In this document: in pieces, positions 34,548-45,052 of the stretch
How positions within the stretch are numbered: position 1 is the first letter of the stretch
Layout of the letters: every line of letters starts with the position of its first letter
Assembly (NCBI RefSeq): GCF_001278075.1
Contig: NZ_CP011340.1
Span: 3,286,001-3,350,000, forward strand
Source: Streptomyces pristinaespiralis
GTDB taxonomy: Bacteria > Actinomycetota > Actinomycetes > Streptomycetales > Streptomycetaceae
Direction: 5' to 3'
DNA length: 64,000 bases
The notes under the pieces: model-generated
What the model saw: only the letters and a program-made list of their open reading frames with translations
Database searches by the model: none
Told to the model about the DNA's origin: nothing
Made by a program: the position numbers and the translations under genes

Positions 34548-34727
34548 GGTGGTGCTCCGGTGGTCGTGTGGGGTGGGGCTTCGTCACGTCCGTTGCATCC
34601 GTCCCGTAGCTGGTCAGGACAGGTACGGAGGCGGTCGCAGGTACGGAGTGATCCGTATCGGCGAGGAACTCCGTCCCCGCGCTGACCTGCGCGGGGACGG
34701 ATGCGACGGATTGATACGGAGCTGGTG
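34548..34727. other. Candidate origin of transfer (oriT) region with nested inverted repeats
   Basis: This gap lies directly upstream of the mobC-relaxase pair. It contains a perfect 12-bp hairpin (TCCGTCCCCGCG at 34670-34681, CGCGGGGACGGA at 34690-34701). A wider pair (GTTGCATCCGTCCC near 34593 and GGGACGGATGCGAC near 34694) and repeated GTACGGAG words also occur. Position and symmetry fit an oriT; the hairpin could also simply end the DUF3631 gene. No nic site can be assigned. Confidence 0.5.
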
Positions 34728-36317
34728 TCAGCGAGTGGGCTTGGGGCCGGCAGGCCCGCCGGGCGGGCCGATGGGCAGCGTCCCCGACGGAGGGGCCGGT
34801 GGCTTGCCCTGGGCTCGATGTGCGAGCACGGTCTCGCCGGCTGCGTGGGCCGGCTGGGCGGGGTCGGGGCAGTAGCGGGCCCAGGCGTCGAGGAACTGGT
34901 TGCGGGCGTATGCCTTGGCCTGCCTGCCGTTTTCGAAGCGGTGGTTGGCCGGGCTGATGCCGGAGTCGCGCAGCAGGTTGGCCAGGTGGTAGGCGTTCAG
35001 GCCCTTGGTGCCGTACTCGGCCCAGGGCGCCTCCGCGTCCTGGACGAGGGCGGCGAGCAGGTCCTGGCTGCGCAGAGCCTCCTTGTTGCCCTCCTGCTCG
35101 AACACACGGCGGACGTCTCGCAGCAGCCGCGTCTTCAACGTCGTCTGCTCGTCCTGGACCACCTCGTTGCGGGTCATCGCCAGGCAGGCGGCACGGGCCC
35201 GCGAGGGCCAGTGTCCGCCGGCCAGGTCGGCGACGATCACCAGCGGCTCCCACGTGTCGGCGGCGCGGTCCTCGACGGGCATCGGCGGCACCAAGCGGGC
35301 CGCTGCCCCGCGAAGCGGGGTCAGCCACGCGGTCAGCCGGTCGCGCAGCGCGTTCAGTTCCGGGACGGAGTACCGGGAGCGGAAGGCAGCGATCTGCTCG
35401 CCGGGCTTGCGCTTCTGCATGCGGATGACGACCGCCCGGTCCATGATCGTGTCCGGCAAGTCGCCGATCCCGGCGAGCGCGGCCATGGCGAAGGTGGGAA
35501 ACGCCGTCGGCTTGTGTTCCGGCCCGGAGATCCGCCAGGCGGGCCGGTTGCGCTGATGCCCGGCGTTCAGCAGACCGCGCAGGTCCTCCTTGTCGCCGGC
35601 CTTGGGGCCGAAGATGGTGTCGGCTTCGTCCACCAGCAGCGTCGGCGCATTCTTGCCGATGACGCGGAAGACCACCGCAGGCGACGTGTTCACCGTCATC
35701 ATCGGCTGGTGCACGGTCTCATGGAGCACGTCCAGGACGCGGGACTTGCCGCAGCCCTTCGTCGGCCCCACGACCGCCAGCCGTGGCGCGTGCTGGAGGG
35801 CGGGCTGAATGTGGGAAGCCGCCACCCACAGAGTGACCGCTGTCAAAGCCTCCTCGCGCGGCAGCACCACGTACCGGCCGATCGCCGCATGTAGGTCATC
35901 CAACAGCGCGGCTCCTTCCTCGGCCGTCTCGCCGCCCGTACCAGCGCGGTCCCCGGTCCCCGATCCGCCGTCGGGGGCCGCGGTCCCCGCAGATGCGCGG
36001 GGACCGCGGCTCTCAACATTGGCTCGGAGAGCGCCGTGCTCGCCCGGCATTCGGGGACCGGGTTCGGGGACCGGCGGACCGAAAGCCACTGTCCGGTCCC
36101 CGGTCTCCGATTCGGCGGGACCGGTCCCCAAGGCGCTGACCTGCACAGGTGCCGCGCTGGGGGTGTTTCGGTCCCCGACCGGGACACCCGTCGAAGCAGG
36201 GGACCGTGACTCCGTTCGGTCCCCACTTCGGTCCCCGTTGCGCCAGGGGATGCCCTGGCCGGGGACCGCGGGGGTGGGCCAGACAACCTCGGATGCGTTC
36301 GAGGTGGTGGGGGACAT
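34728..36317 (-). CDS. DUF3631-domain ATPase, probable element replication protein
   Basis: The 529-residue protein has a disordered N-terminal 130 residues rich in Gly-Asp-Arg, then an AAA-like DUF3631 domain. Walker A is GPTKGCGKSRVLDVL (about residue 190) and Walker B is LLVDEADTIFG (about 230). Further conserved features are NAGHQRNRPAWR, PTFAMAALAGIGDLPDT and the arginine-rich DRAVVIRMQKRKPGE. DUF3631 proteins are found on phages and actinobacterial integrative elements, often in the place of a replication gene. ATG at 36317 follows GGAGG with 5-nt spacing. Its 5' coding region holds a dense iteron-like array, which strengthens a replication role. No primase domain is seen. Confidence 0.85.
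   Translation of the reverse strand: MSPTTSNASEVVWPTPAVPGQGIPWRNGDRSGDRTESRSPASTGVPVGDRNTPSAAPVQVSALGTGPAESETGDRTVAFGPPVPEPGPRMPGEHGALRANVESRGPRASAGTAAPDGGSGTGDRAGTGGETAEEGAALLDDLHAAIGRYVVLPREEALTAVTLWVAASHIQPALQHAPRLAVVGPTKGCGKSRVLDVLHETVHQPMMTVNTSPAVVFRVIGKNAPTLLVDEADTIFGPKAGDKEDLRGLLNAGHQRNRPAWRISGPEHKPTAFPTFAMAALAGIGDLPDTIMDRAVVIRMQKRKPGEQIAAFRSRYSVPELNALRDRLTAWLTPLRGAAARLVPPMPVEDRAADTWEPLVIVADLAGGHWPSRARAACLAMTRNEVVQDEQTTLKTRLLRDVRRVFEQEGNKEALRSQDLLAALVQDAEAPWAEYGTKGLNAYHLANLLRDSGISPANHRFENGRQAKAYARNQFLDAWARYCPDPAQPAHAAGETVLAHRAQGKPPAPPSGTLPIGPPGGPAGPKPTR
35948..36267. repeat. Iteron-like array of GGTCCCC/GGGGACC (13 copies)
   Basis: Thirteen exact copies of GGTCCCC or its complement begin at 35948, 35955, 35982, 35999, 36053, 36066, 36095, 36123, 36170, 36199, 36218, 36230 and 36261. 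Most extend to CGGTCCCCG. They occur in both orientations and in more than one reading frame of the surrounding gene, so they are not merely repeated amino acids. The array may be a replication origin or a regulator-binding region inside the coding sequence. Confidence 0.75.
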
Positions 36318-36477
36318 AGAGTCCTCCATAGACGTTCCTCTCAAGTGAGGGATGGGACGTGCAAGGTCCCGCCCCTCACCGGTTCGTTCGTTCAGGGATG
36401 GGCGACGTGCAGGGGAATCTCCGGCCCTCGGCGTTGGCGCGCCGGGGGCCGTTGCTGTGCCTGGGCCTGCTGGCGGC

Positions 36478-36672
36478 TCACGAGGCCAAGCCCCATTCCT
36501 CCTGGCCGTCGATCAGGGTGCGCTCGTAGCGCAGCAGCTCGGCCTCGGGGTAGAGCACCCGCTTGCCGACCTTGATGCCGCGCGGCCCCTTCTGGATGTG
36601 GCGCCAGTAGCGGACGGTGCTCTCGGCTGTGCGGTAGCGCTCGGCGACCTCGGTGGTGGTCAGGTATCGCAT
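36478..36672 (-). CDS. Excisionase-like small DNA-binding protein
   Basis: The 64-residue protein is a winged-helix MerR/Xis-type domain. It begins RYLTTTEVAERYRTAESTVR and continues with the characteristic KGPRGIKVGKRVLY turn. Such proteins serve as excisionases on actinobacterial elements, or as small regulators of the BldC type. ATG at 36672 opens the domain. It lies between the DUF3631 gene, which it may share a transcript with, and the divergent XRE gene, in the place where element-encoded Xis proteins are normally found. The 160-bp gap downstream has only a repeated word (GGGATGGG-GACGTGCA). Confidence 0.85.
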   Translation of the reverse strand: MRYLTTTEVAERYRTAESTVRYWRHIQKGPRGIKVGKRVLYPEAELLRYERTLIDGQEEWGLAS

Positions 36673-36793
36673 GCATTCCCATTCGGCTAGGTGGCGATTC
36701 GATCTGCATAGAGTTGTACCCCGGGATCGCCGGTTAACCAAATCGGGAAGCTCATGTTTCAATTGGGATAGCGACGGTGGCGATGGAGGTTCG

Positions 36794-37294
36794 ATGGCAG
36801 GCGACAGGCCCGAGGGCGGCGAGGTGCCGCTGCTCTACAGCGAGGGGAACGTGGCCGCGCGCGTGGCGCTGGAGCGCGAGGTCAGAGGGTGGAGCACGAC
36901 TGAGCTGGCCGAGCAGGTGACCAGAGCCGGCGTCAAGATGAACCAGACGGCGGTCTGGCGTATCGAGAACGGCACCCCCCGTCGGCGCATCAACCTCGAC
37001 GAGGCTCTCGCCTTCTCCCGCGTCTTCGAGCTCCCTCTCGAAGAGCTCATGTCACCGCCCCTGGAAGGGCTCGACATCGCCAGCCGGCGGCTCATCCAAG
37101 AGGCCGTCGAGGCGTTCTACGAGACCCGCGACGCGCGCGACCGCCTCCATCACGCCGTGGTCGCCATCGCCGACCACATCAAGGCCCATCCCGACAGCTC
37201 GCGGGCGATCCACGAGCAATGCCTCCGCCTCATGGGCGACGAGCGCGACGCTCGCACGCTCAGCAACGACATCGCGGACGGCGGCCACTACTGA
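36794..37294 (+). CDS. XRE-family transcriptional regulator next to the integrase
   Basis: The 166-residue protein has an N-terminal helix-turn-helix (about 18-75: LEREVRGWSTTELAEQV then MNQTAVWRIENGTPR) and a helical C-terminal part rich in charged residues. ATG at 36794 follows GGAGG with 5-nt spacing. It is divergent from the excisionase-like gene and is followed 24 bp later by the integrase, so it may control both excision and integration. KorSA-type regulators on other elements belong to a different family. It could be the element's master repressor. Confidence 0.88.
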   Translation: MAGDRPEGGEVPLLYSEGNVAARVALEREVRGWSTTELAEQVTRAGVKMNQTAVWRIENGTPRRRINLDEALAFSRVFELPLEELMSPPLEGLDIASRRLIQEAVEAFYETRDARDRLHHAVVAIADHIKAHPDSSRAIHEQCLRLMGDERDARTLSNDIADGGHY

Positions 37295-37318
37295 CAACCG
37301 ACACGAAGGAGTGGCCAC

Positions 37319-38437
37319 TTGGCCAACATCCAAAAGCGCCCCAACGGCAAATGGCGTGCCCGCTACCGCGATCTCGACGGCAAGGAGCACGCCCGTCACT
37401 TCGACCGCAAGATCGACGCCCAGCGGTGGATCGACGAGGTCACGGCCAGCCTGGTCACCGGTCAGTACGTCGACCCGCGATCGGCGAAGAAGCCCTTCAA
37501 GGAGTACGCGGAGGAATGGCGGGCCATCCAGCCGCACCGGCCTTCCACGGCCAAGGCGGTGGCCCAGCACCTGCGCTGCTACGTCTACCCGGCTTGGGAG
37601 AAGCGGTCACTCGGCGCCATCAAGCCCGGCGACGTACAGAGCTGGGTCACCAGTCTGACCACCACGCATGGGCTGGCCGCCAGCACCTCACGAACGGTCT
37701 TCAACACGGTCAACGCCGTCTTCCGGGCGGCCGTCCGCGACCGCATGATCCCTCACAATCCGTGCGCCGAGGCGAAGCTGCCCTCGGTGCCCCGGAAGAA
37801 GATCGTGCCGCTGGCCGTCGAGCAGGTGCGGACGCTGTCCGATGAGATACCCGCCCGATACAAGGGCCTCGTGCTGCTCGGCGCGGCCACCGGGCTCCGC
37901 CCCGGCGAGCTCTTCGGCCTCCAGCTCCGGCACGTGGACCTCCTGCACGCGACCGTCTCGGTCGAGCAGCAGATCCAGCAGACCGCCAAGCACGGCGTGT
38001 ATGTCTGCCCGCCCAAGACCGCTCGCTCGCACCGCACGGTCCCGCTCCCACGCATGGCGGTGGATGCGATGAAGGCCCACCTGCGGGACTTCCCCGCCGA
38101 TGGGCCCGAGGGCTGGATCTTCACGGCGCCGCAGGGCGGACCCGTGGTCTACACGCACTTCATGGACGGGTCCTGGCGGCCCGCCTGCGCGAAGGCCGGC
38201 ATACCGAAGGGCACCGGACCCCATGCCCTCCGGCACCACTACGCCAGCCTGCTGATCAGGCATGGCGAGTCCGTGAAGACGGTCTCCGAGCGCCTCGGCC
38301 ACACCAACGCGGCCATGACGCTGAACATCTACACCCACCTGTGGCCCGACTCCGAGGAGCGGACCCGGGCCGCCGTCGACAAGGCGTACGCGGACCAGTC
38401 CGCCGATGCCCAGCCGCAGGTCGACGAAGCGGCGTAG
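37319..38437 (+). CDS. int: Tyrosine recombinase (phage-type integrase)
   Basis: The 372-residue protein has an N-terminal arm-binding domain (IQKRPNGKWRARYRDLDG), a core-binding domain (about 60-160) and a catalytic domain (about 170-360). The catalytic set is complete: Arg in GLRPGELFG, Lys in PPKTARSHR, His and Arg in HALRHHYAS, His in LGHTN, and the nucleophilic Tyr in NIYTHLWP. It should recombine the 17-bp core at the 3' end of ychF. The start is a TTG at 37319 with GGAG 8 nt upstream; the resulting MANIQKR start is typical of Streptomyces integrases. It reads toward the right attachment site, 110 bp away. Confidence 0.96.
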   Translation: MANIQKRPNGKWRARYRDLDGKEHARHFDRKIDAQRWIDEVTASLVTGQYVDPRSAKKPFKEYAEEWRAIQPHRPSTAKAVAQHLRCYVYPAWEKRSLGAIKPGDVQSWVTSLTTTHGLAASTSRTVFNTVNAVFRAAVRDRMIPHNPCAEAKLPSVPRKKIVPLAVEQVRTLSDEIPARYKGLVLLGAATGLRPGELFGLQLRHVDLLHATVSVEQQIQQTAKHGVYVCPPKTARSHRTVPLPRMAVDAMKAHLRDFPADGPEGWIFTAPQGGPVVYTHFMDGSWRPACAKAGIPKGTGPHALRHHYASLLIRHGESVKTVSERLGHTNAAMTLNIYTHLWPDSEERTRAAVDKAYADQSADAQPQVDEAA

Positions 38438-38545
38438 TCGCCCCCCTGCGCGCTGACCGAAGTCAGCACGCTGCGGACTCTGTGCGGACAGCAAAGGCCG
38501 CCCAACCCGCTCCGTCGCAGGTCAGACGGCCTTTCGCCAGACGTA

Positions 38546-38546
<1 letters not shown>
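38438..38546 (+). terminator. Right-end region with integrase terminator and arm-site words
   Basis: AAAGGCCG at 38493-38500 and CGGCCTTT at 38527-38534 form a modest hairpin after the integrase stop. CTGCGGAC (38471-38478) and CTGTGCGGAC (38480-38489) resemble words at the left end. The element's hairpin now stands where ychF's own terminator used to be. Confidence 0.55.
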
Positions 38547-39634
<1,088 letters not shown>

Positions 39635-39849
39635 GTTGGCGACTTCCTGACGTGGAGGGTGATGACTGGCGGGGCCTTGCGGCCCGCGGTGAGTGGGGCC
39701 GATCCACCAGTTTACGGGCGCGGCGGGCGGACCTGTGACGGCCTGCTGCGGCCGTCACAGGTCCGCCCGGAGTCGAACGCAGCCCCAAGGTCGTCCAAAG
39801 GGCGTGTCTAGTGACGGTTTCGTGCCTCTCCGCGACCTAGTTTGTGCGG

Positions 39850-40419
39850 GTGGAGCAGCACAGGACAGGTCGCCCCCAGCCGCGGCAGCAGCCGCCGGCT
39901 CCCATCCCGGCACCGGGCACGCTCGCCGACGCCACCGTGTATCCGGTGCCGGCCCGCCCGCCGCGCCCGGTCCCTCCCCTGGTGCTCGCGCTGCGCCGGC
40001 TGCCGAACCCCCGGCTGACCGGACTCGGCGCGGGGCTGTTCGCCGCCGCCACGATGCTGGCGCTCGGCTCTGCGGACCAGTTGCTCTTCGACGGTTCCGC
40101 GATCCTCTACGGGCTGCTGTTCCTGCCCGTGAGCGCGCTCACCGCGCTGTGGGTGCGGGAGGCCGACCTGGTCAGCGCCCCGATCATCGTCCCGATCGCG
40201 TTCACCGTCGGGATCGTGCCGATCTCCGGCGGCAGCGGCGGCTTCGGCGGCCAGACGATGGCCGTGGTGACGGCGCTCGCCGTGCACGCGGGATGGCTGT
40301 ACGGCGGAACGCTGGTCGCCGGTGTGATCACCTGCGTACGGAAGGTGCGGACGATGGTGCGGCGGCACCGCCGCGGGCGCGGGCCGCAGGGCCCGTCGGG
40401 CCCCGGCCGCCGCGGCTGA
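39850..40419 (+). CDS. DUF6542-type small membrane protein
   Basis: The 189-residue protein starts with a Pro/Arg-rich cytoplasmic stretch of about 50 residues, followed by four hydrophobic segments: LTGLGAGLFAAATMLALG, SAILYGLLFLPVSALTALW, APIIVPIAFTVGIVPI and AVVTALAVHAGWLYGGTLVAG. The tail is basic. The layout matches a Streptomyces-specific family of unknown function. GTG at 39850 is preferred to the GTG at 39844 by similarity to the family's usual start, though no good ribosome site is visible. It converges with ppgK across a 38-bp gap. Confidence 0.75.
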   Translation: MEQHRTGRPQPRQQPPAPIPAPGTLADATVYPVPARPPRPVPPLVLALRRLPNPRLTGLGAGLFAAATMLALGSADQLLFDGSAILYGLLFLPVSALTALWVREADLVSAPIIVPIAFTVGIVPISGGSGGFGGQTMAVVTALAVHAGWLYGGTLVAGVITCVRKVRTMVRRHRRGRGPQGPSGPGRRG

Positions 40420-40457
40420 GGTCGGTCCCGCGGCGGCCTGGCCGGCCCCGGCCCGGT

Positions 40458-41198
40458 TCACCTGCCGGCGGCCGCCATCGCCGCGCCCACGATTCCCGCG
40501 TTGTTCTGCAGCTCCGCCGGGACGATCTCCGCGCGCACGCCCTCGATCAGCGGCAGGAACTTGTCGGCCTTGCGGCTCACCCCGCCGCCGACGATGAACA
40601 GCTCCGGCGAGAACAGCATCTCCACGTGCGCCAGGTACTTCTGCACCCGCCGCGCCCAGTGCTGCCAGGTGAGGTCGGCGTCCTCCTTGGCCTTCGTGGA
40701 GGCCCGCTTCTCCGCGTCGTGGCCGCCCAGTTCGAGGTGGCCGAGCTCGGTGTTCGGGACCAGCCGGCCGTCGACGAAGAGCGCGCTGCCGATGCCGGTG
40801 CCGAACGTGAGCACGATGACGGTGCCCTTACGGCCGCGCCCCGCCCCGAACGTCATCTCCGCGACACCGGCCGCGTCCGCGTCGTTCAGGATCGTGACGG
40901 GCAGGCCGCCGAGGCGGCTGCCGAGGAGCGAGGCCGCGTCCTTGTCGATCCAGCCCTTGTCCACGTTGGCCGCGGTGCGCGTGATGCCGCCGGTGACCAC
41001 GCCCGGGAAGGTGATGCCGACCGGGCCGGTCCAGCCGAAGTGGCCGACCACCTCCGCGACGCCGTCGGCGACGGCGTCCGGCGTGGACGGGTGCGGTGTC
41101 AGGACCTTGTGGCGCTCCTGCGCCAGATCGCCGCGGTCCAGGTCCACGGGAGCGCCCTTGATCCCGGACCCGCCGATGTCAACTCCGAAGACGTTCAT
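40458..41198 (-). CDS. ppgK: Polyphosphate glucokinase (ROK family)
   Basis: The 246-residue protein begins [18 protein letters not shown], the ATP/polyphosphate-binding phosphate-1 motif of the ROK fold. It has [10 protein letters not shown] and [16 protein letters not shown] motifs and the glucose-binding LGHLELGG. Polyphosphate glucokinases phosphorylate glucose with inorganic polyphosphate, and often ATP as well, feeding glycolysis. ATG at 41198 is chosen; a GTG two codons earlier is possible, as no clear ribosome site separates them. It lies just downstream of ispH on the same strand with a 30-bp gap; the pair is a conserved arrangement in Streptomyces. Confidence 0.93.
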   Translation of the reverse strand: MNVFGVDIGGSGIKGAPVDLDRGDLAQERHKVLTPHPSTPDAVADGVAEVVGHFGWTGPVGITFPGVVTGGITRTAANVDKGWIDKDAASLLGSRLGGLPVTILNDADAAGVAEMTFGAGRGRKGTVIVLTFGTGIGSALFVDGRLVPNTELGHLELGGHDAEKRASTKAKEDADLTWQHWARRVQKYLAHVEMLFSPELFIVGGGVSRKADKFLPLIEGVRAEIVPAELQNNAGIVGAAMAAAGR

Positions 41199-41228
41199 GG
41201 ACACAACGTTAAGGGGCCGCGCTGAGCG

Positions 41229-42224
41229 TCACTGCCCTGACGGGTCGGCCGACATGGCGGCGGCCTCCGCGCGCAGGTCCCTGCGGAGCTCCTTCGGCAG
41301 CGAGAAGGTGATCGACTCCTCGGCCGCCTTCACGATCTCGACGTCCTCGAAGCCCCGCTTCGACAGCCACTCCAGCACGCCCTCGACGAGCACCTCCGGC
41401 ACGGACGCGCCCGAGGTGACACCGACCGTGGACACTCCGTCCAGCCAGGCCTCTTCGATCTCGTCGGCGAAGTCGACCAGGTGGGCGTCGCGGGCGCCGG
41501 CGCCGAGGGCGACCTCGACCAGGCGGACCGAGTTCGACGAGTTCTTCGAGCCGACGACGATGACCAGGTCGGCCTCCGCGCCCATCTGCTTGACGGCGAT
41601 CTGACGGTTCTGCGTGGCGTAGCAGATGTCGTCGCTCGGCGGGGAGATCAGGCCGGGGAACTTGGTCTTCAGCGCGTCGACCGTCTCCATCGTCTCGTCG
41701 ACGGAGAGGGTGGTCTGGGACAGCCAGACGACCTTGTCGGGGTTGCGGACCTCGACGTTCGCCACGTCCTCGGGGCCGTCGACCAGGGTGATGTGGTCGG
41801 GCGCCTCGCCGGACGTGCCGATGACCTCTTCGTGACCCTCGTGGCCGATCAGGAGGATGTCGTAGTCCTCCTGGGCGAACCGCACGGCCTCCTTGTGGAC
41901 CTTGGTGACCAGCGGGCACGTCGCGTCGATCGTCGCGAGCTTCCGCTGCGCCGCCTCCTCGTGGACGGTCGGGGCCACGCCGTGCGCCGAGAACATCACG
42001 ATGGATCCCTCGGGGACCTCCGCCGTCTCGTCGACGAAGATCGCGCCCTTCTTCTCGAGCGTCTGTACGACGTACTTGTTGTGGACGATCTCGTGGCGGA
42101 CGTAGATGGGTGACCCGTACTGCTCCAGGGCCTTCTCCACGGCGATCACGGCACGGTCCACACCTGCGCAGTAGCCGCGGGGGGCGGCGAGGAGGACGCG
42201 TCGGGCAGGAGGCGTAGCAGTCAT
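41229..42224 (-). CDS. ispH: 4-hydroxy-3-methylbut-2-enyl diphosphate reductase
   Basis: The 331-residue protein has the three conserved Cys that hold the iron-sulphur cluster: in APRGYCAGV (about 20), in DATCPLVTK (about 100) and in [10 protein letters not shown] (about 195). The catalytic Glu lies in the [15 protein letters not shown] region. It performs the last step of the MEP pathway, making IPP and DMAPP. ATG at 42224 (MTATPPARR) is preferred; in-frame ATGs at 42233 and 42245 are possible. It appears to be transcribed with ppgK and is divergent from the permease gene. Confidence 0.96.
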   Translation of the reverse strand: MTATPPARRVLLAAPRGYCAGVDRAVIAVEKALEQYGSPIYVRHEIVHNKYVVQTLEKKGAIFVDETAEVPEGSIVMFSAHGVAPTVHEEAAQRKLATIDATCPLVTKVHKEAVRFAQEDYDILLIGHEGHEEVIGTSGEAPDHITLVDGPEDVANVEVRNPDKVVWLSQTTLSVDETMETVDALKTKFPGLISPPSDDICYATQNRQIAVKQMGAEADLVIVVGSKNSSNSVRLVEVALGAGARDAHLVDFADEIEEAWLDGVSTVGVTSGASVPEVLVEGVLEWLSKRGFEDVEIVKAAEESITFSLPKELRRDLRAEAAAMSADPSGQ

Positions 42225-42310
42225 GTGCCCCATCGTAAGGGCCACGCCAATGAGGGGTTTGATCGGACACCGGCAGCAGACTGGCGGTACCCCGAGCGAG
42301 AGAGGGCCTC

Positions 42311-43693
42311 ATGAGGCGAGCCGTCACCCAGGAGACCCGCCCCGGTGAGGTGCCCGGCGGCGGCGGGCTGCGGCGCACACTCGGCTTCCGCGACCTGGTC
42401 GTCTACGGGCTCCTGTTCATCGCCCCCATGGCGCCTGTCGGCGTGTTCGGCACCCTGGACGCCAAGTCGGGCGGCGCTGTCGCCCTCGTCTACGTCGTCG
42501 CCACCGTCGCCATGGCATTCACCGCCGTGAGCTACGCGCAGATGGTGCGGGTGGCGCCGCAGGCCGGTTCGGTGTTCACCTACGCGCGCAAGGGCCTCGG
42601 CGAGGGGCCCGGGTTCGTCGCCGGGTGGATGGCGATGCTCGACTACCTGCTGATCCCGGCCGTCGCGTACCTGTTCTCCGGTATCGCCATGGAGGCGCTG
42701 GTCCCGCAGATCGACCGGTGGGTGTGGACGGGGATCGCCGTCGTCGTGACCACGCTGCTGAACCTCTGGGGCGTCCGGGCCGCCGCCCGGGTCGGTTTCG
42801 CGGTGCTCGCGGCGGAGATCCTGGTGCTGCTCGTCTTCGTGATGTCCGCGGTGACGGTGCTCGCCCGGGACGGGGCGCAGCGCGGCTGGCTGACGCCGCT
42901 GACCGGTGACAGCGGGTTCTCCACCACGGCGGTGCTCGGGGCGGTGTCCGTGGCGGTCCTGTCGTTCCTCGGCTTCGACGCGATCGCGTCCTTCGCTGAG
43001 GAGGTGACCGGAGGATCGCGGAGGGTGGCGCGGGCGGTGCTCTTCTGCCTGGCGCTCGCAGGTGTGCTCTTCGTCGCCCAGACGTATCTGGTGGCACTGC
43101 TCGAACCGGTGCCCTCCGCCCGGCTGGCCGCGGAGCCGGCCCGGCAGGGATCGGCGTTCTACGACGCGGTGGACGCGTCGGTGGGCACCTGGCTGCACGA
43201 CCTGGTGGCGGTGAGCAAGGCGGTCGGGGCCGCGTTCGCGGCGCTCGCCGGGCAGGCGGCGGCCGGGCGGCTGCTGTTCGCCATGGCGCGCGATGGGCGG
43301 CTCCCCCGGGTGCTGGCGCGTACGGACTCGGGCGTGCCGCGGCTCGCCCTGCTGGTCGCGGCGACGGTGACGATGGTGGCGGCGGTGTGGGCGGCGCGGC
43401 GGGACGGCGGGCTAGACCACCTGGTGTCGGTGGTCGACGTCGGCGCGCTCACCGCGTTCGTGCTGCTGCACGCGAGCGTGGTGGGCTGGTTCGTGGTCCG
43501 GCGGATGGACGGGCCCCCGGACCGGCTGCGGCATCTGGTGGTGCCGGTGCTGGGCGCGGGCGTGCTGATCGCGGTGATCGTGGAGGCGGCGAGGTCGGCG
43601 CAGATCGTGGGCGCGCTCTGGCTGGGGGTCGGGCTGGTCGTGCTGGCGCTTCAGCGGGGGCGTCGCGAGACGCTGCCCGGCGGGGAGGGCTAG
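42311..43693 (+). CDS. APC-family amino acid permease
   Basis: The 460-residue integral membrane protein shows about 12 hydrophobic segments. The first helix contains LIAPMAPVG-type residues (LLFIAPMAPVGVFG), and the conserved VSYAQMVRVAPQAGSVFTY motif follows, both typical of the amino acid-polyamine-organocation family. The second half contains SFLGFDAIASFAEE, another family hallmark. Its substrate is unknown. ATG at 42311 opens the frame after AGAGGGCCTC. It stands alone between ispH (divergent) and xseA. Confidence 0.9.
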   Translation: MRRAVTQETRPGEVPGGGGLRRTLGFRDLVVYGLLFIAPMAPVGVFGTLDAKSGGAVALVYVVATVAMAFTAVSYAQMVRVAPQAGSVFTYARKGLGEGPGFVAGWMAMLDYLLIPAVAYLFSGIAMEALVPQIDRWVWTGIAVVVTTLLNLWGVRAAARVGFAVLAAEILVLLVFVMSAVTVLARDGAQRGWLTPLTGDSGFSTTAVLGAVSVAVLSFLGFDAIASFAEEVTGGSRRVARAVLFCLALAGVLFVAQTYLVALLEPVPSARLAAEPARQGSAFYDAVDASVGTWLHDLVAVSKAVGAAFAALAGQAAAGRLLFAMARDGRLPRVLARTDSGVPRLALLVAATVTMVAAVWAARRDGGLDHLVSVVDVGALTAFVLLHASVVGWFVVRRMDGPPDRLRHLVVPVLGAGVLIAVIVEAARSAQIVGALWLGVGLVVLALQRGRRETLPGGEG

Positions 43694-43789
43694 TCCGCCG
43701 GGCGCGGCGCCCCGGCGGAGGAAACAGGAGTCCTGCGGTCAGGTCCCGGGGCGCCTCAAGTTGTCCGACCCGGCCGTTACGCTCGGCCC

Positions 43790-44998
43790 ATGGCTCTCAA
43801 CACGTCCGCGGAATCCCCTCTGCCGGTCGGCGAGGTGTCACGGCTCATCGGCGGCTGGATCGACCGGCTCGGGGCGGTCTGGGTGGAGGGACAGATCACC
43901 CAGCTGTCGCGGCGCCCGGGCGCCGGCGTCGTCTTCCTGACCCTGCGTGACCCGTCGTACGACATCTCGGTGGGCGTCACCTGCTTCCGGCAGGTCTTCG
44001 ACGCGGTCGCCGACGTGGTGACCGAGGGCGCCCGGGTCGTCGTCCACGCCAAGCCCGAGTGGTACGCGCCCAGGGGCCAGCTGTCGCTGCGGGCGGTGGA
44101 GATAAGGCCGGTCGGCATCGGTGAACTGCTGGCCAGGCTGGAGCAGCTGAAGCGGTCGCTCGGTGCGGAGGGACTGTTCGCGGCCGACCGCAAGAAGTCG
44201 CTGCCGTTCCTGCCGCACCGGGTGGGACTGGTCTGCGGGCGGGCGTCGGCGGCCGAGCGGGACGTGCTGGAGAACGCGCGCAGACGCTGGCCGCACGTCC
44301 GCTTCGAGGTGCGCAACGTGGCCGTGCAGGGGGTGAACGCCGTGGCGCAGGTGGTCCAGGCCGTCAAGGAGCTCGACGCGCTGGACGAGGTGGACGTGAT
44401 CATCGTGGCACGTGGCGGCGGCAGCGTGGAGGACCTGCTGCCGTTCTCCGACGAGCAGTTGGTGCGCGCGGTGGCGGCGTGCTCGACGCCGGTCGTGTCG
44501 GCGATCGGTCACGAGCCGGACTCCCCGCTGCTGGACCTGGTCGCCGACCTGCGCGCGTCCACGCCGACCGACGCGGCGAAGAAGGTCGTCCCGGACGTGG
44601 GCGAGGAGCTGGTCCGGGTGCGGCAGCTGCGGGACCGGGCGCTGCGCACCGTGCAGGGGCTGCTGGACCGGGAGGAGCACGGGCTCGCGCACGCGCTGGC
44701 CAGGCCGTGCATGGAACATCCCCGGCGGATGGTGGACGAACGCGCGGCGGAGGTCGACGCCCTGGTCGCCCGGAGCCGGCGTGTCCTCGGCCATCTGCTG
44801 GACCGCGCGGACTCGGAGCTGGCGCACACCCGGGCGCGGGTCGTCTCGCTCTCGCCCGCGGCGACCCTGGAGCGGGGTTACGCGGTGCTGCAGCGCGCCG
44901 ACGGGGCGGTGGTGCGCTCACCGGACGAGGTCACCGCGGGGGACCCGCTGCGGGCCCGGGTCGCGGAAGGCGAGTTCCCGGTGCGGGTCGGCGAGTGA
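43790..44998 (+). CDS. xseA: Exodeoxyribonuclease VII large subunit
   Basis: The 402-residue protein has the N-terminal OB fold (about 10-110, with [19 protein letters not shown]) and the catalytic exonuclease VII large-subunit domain (about 125-395). The [20 protein letters not shown] motif is characteristic. With XseB it degrades single-stranded DNA into short oligonucleotides in repair and recombination. ATG at 43790 starts the frame. Its stop lies 54 bp before xseB, with which it is almost certainly cotranscribed. Confidence 0.96.
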   Translation: MALNTSAESPLPVGEVSRLIGGWIDRLGAVWVEGQITQLSRRPGAGVVFLTLRDPSYDISVGVTCFRQVFDAVADVVTEGARVVVHAKPEWYAPRGQLSLRAVEIRPVGIGELLARLEQLKRSLGAEGLFAADRKKSLPFLPHRVGLVCGRASAAERDVLENARRRWPHVRFEVRNVAVQGVNAVAQVVQAVKELDALDEVDVIIVARGGGSVEDLLPFSDEQLVRAVAACSTPVVSAIGHEPDSPLLDLVADLRASTPTDAAKKVVPDVGEELVRVRQLRDRALRTVQGLLDREEHGLAHALARPCMEHPRRMVDERAAEVDALVARSRRVLGHLLDRADSELAHTRARVVSLSPAATLERGYAVLQRADGAVVRSPDEVTAGDPLRARVAEGEFPVRVGE

Positions 44999-45052
44999 CG
45001 CCCGCGGTGCGCGCCGGATCTGTTGTCGTTTCTCATACATAGGGTGGATCGC

